64,000 nt of DNA, taken from positions 186,001 to 250,000 of the forward strand of contig NZ_SROX01000006.1 of NCBI RefSeq assembly GCF_013141915.1, given 5' to 3'. Positions 63,325-64,000 of this stretch are shown here, piece by piece. The DNA is from Cupriavidus necator. Lineage in GTDB: Bacteria; Pseudomonadota; Gammaproteobacteria; Burkholderiales; Burkholderiaceae. Within the stretch, counting starts at the first letter, position 1; each line of letters starts with the position of its first letter. The translations under genes were made by a program, and so were the position numbers. The notes beneath the pieces were generated by a model, which did not search any database, was not told where the DNA came from, and saw only the letters and a program-made list of their open reading frames with translations.

Positions 63325-64000
63325 CGGCGCCGTTCGTGCTGGTCGTCACCGGCATGGCATTCGAAGCGCGCATCGCGGCCGGGCCGCATTGCCGCGTGGT
63401 GCACGGCGTGCGCGGCCTGGCGCTGGAGCAAGAGGTCTCCGCGATGGCCAGCCGGCAGTGCATGGGAATCCTCAGCTTCGGCGTGGCGGGCGGGCTGGAG
63501 CCGACGCTGGCGCCCGGCGATGTGGTGCTGGCGGATGCGGTCTGTGCTCCCGGCGAACGCTACGACACCGCTTCGACCTGGACGCGCGCCATGCACGGGG
63601 CGCTGCCGCACGCGCGCATCGGCACCGCGGCCGGGTCCGACCAGCCGGTACTGTCGGTGGCTGCCAAGGCGGCGCTGCACCGGGCCACGGGGGCGCTGTG
63701 CGTCGATATGGAATCGCATCTGGCCGCGCGCATGGCGGCAGCCTGCCGGCTGCCGTTCGCGGCCTGCCGCGTGGTCATCGACCCCGCCACGCGCGCGGTG
63801 CCGGCCGCGGCGGCGGCAGGCATGGGCGAACAAGGCAAGACCGATGTGGCCGCGGTGTTGCGCGCGCTGCTGCGCGCGCCCGGGGACTTGCCGGCGCTAA
63901 TGCGCCTGGCCGGCGATGCCGCCGCCGCGCGCGGCGCGCTGCGCGCGGCGCGGCTGGCGCTGGGGGATGCGTACGGGTTGCGCGACATGCGCGGGCGGCA
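63312..64000 (+). CDS. hpnG: Hopanoid-associated phosphorylase HpnG (runs off right edge)
   Basis: At least 229 codons of a nucleoside-phosphorylase-fold enzyme. HpnG removes adenine from adenosylhopane to give ribosylhopane phosphate. The start MGAVTAPFVLVVTGMAFEAR, then GILSFGVAGGLEPTLAPGDV and CVDMESHLAARMA (with the conserved DMES of the family), identifies it. ATG 63312 overlaps the shc stop by 13 bases, so translation is coupled. The frame stays open to the window edge; most of a usual-length protein is present. Confidence 0.9.
   Translation, partial: MGAVTAPFVLVVTGMAFEARIAAGPHCRVVHGVRGLALEQEVSAMASRQCMGILSFGVAGGLEPTLAPGDVVLADAVCAPGERYDTASTWTRAMHGALPHARIGTAAGSDQPVLSVAAKAALHRATGALCVDMESHLAARMAAACRLPFAACRVVIDPATRAVPAAAAAGMGEQGKTDVAAVLRALLRAPGDLPALMRLAGDAAAARGALRAARLALGDAYGLRDMRGR

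Overview
The window is GC-rich throughout, with dense operons, translationally coupled genes and long antisense shadow frames. It reads as a chromosomal piece of a Burkholderiales betaproteobacterium, most like Cupriavidus or a close relative. That placement is inferred from gene content and composition; no 16S rRNA, tRNA or other phylogenetic marker is present. No transposase, integrase, phage gene or CRISPR array was seen.

Layout. (1) 1-4011: a quinone/aromatic detoxification module (partial WrbA-like flavoprotein and a ring-cleaving VOC dioxygenase, with a divergent LysR regulator), a YCII-like protein and a DUF808 membrane protein. (2) 4372-5751: an APC-family amino acid permease behind a palindromic operator-like site. 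(3) 5843-20296: the main hopanoid locus: a ferritin-like diiron protein, hpnB, hpnA (opposite strand), ispH, hpnH-I-J-K-L, hpnM (opposite strand), hpnN and an mlaA lipoprotein gene. A secreted FKBP isomerase, a TTC38-like TPR protein and a decayed membrane-protein gene follow. (4) 22984-34128: an AraC-type regulator, a 1658-residue BapA-like repeat adhesin and its type I secretion system (TolC, ABC transporter, HlyD adaptor). (5) 34142-40722: copper resistance, with copABCD on the minus strand and copRS divergent. (6) 40906-45743: an uncommon minus-strand signalling operon of an OmpR-type response regulator, a LysM/FecR periplasmic protein and a CHASE2 sensor kinase. (7) 45971-59015: a complete pelABCDEFG exopolysaccharide operon on the minus strand. 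(8) 59937-64000: a cold-shock protein with a strong terminator, then a second hopanoid operon, hpnD-shc-hpnG, running off the right edge.

How the genes work together. HpnD makes the squalene precursor (its usual partners HpnC and HpnE are not in the window). Shc cyclises squalene to hopene. HpnH adds adenosine, HpnG removes adenine, and HpnI/J/K (with HpnB/A less certain) build the polar head group. HpnL, HpnM, HpnN and MlaA fit lipid movement to the outer membrane. The two hopanoid loci flank about 40 kb of envelope and biofilm functions (adhesin, copper resistance, Pel), so nearly the whole window concerns the cell surface.

The least explained items are the CHASE2/LysM-FecR/response-regulator triad beside pel, the diiron protein in front of hpnB, the apparent lack of a normal start codon for hpnK, and an hpnI reading frame that runs through an intergenic-type repeat.
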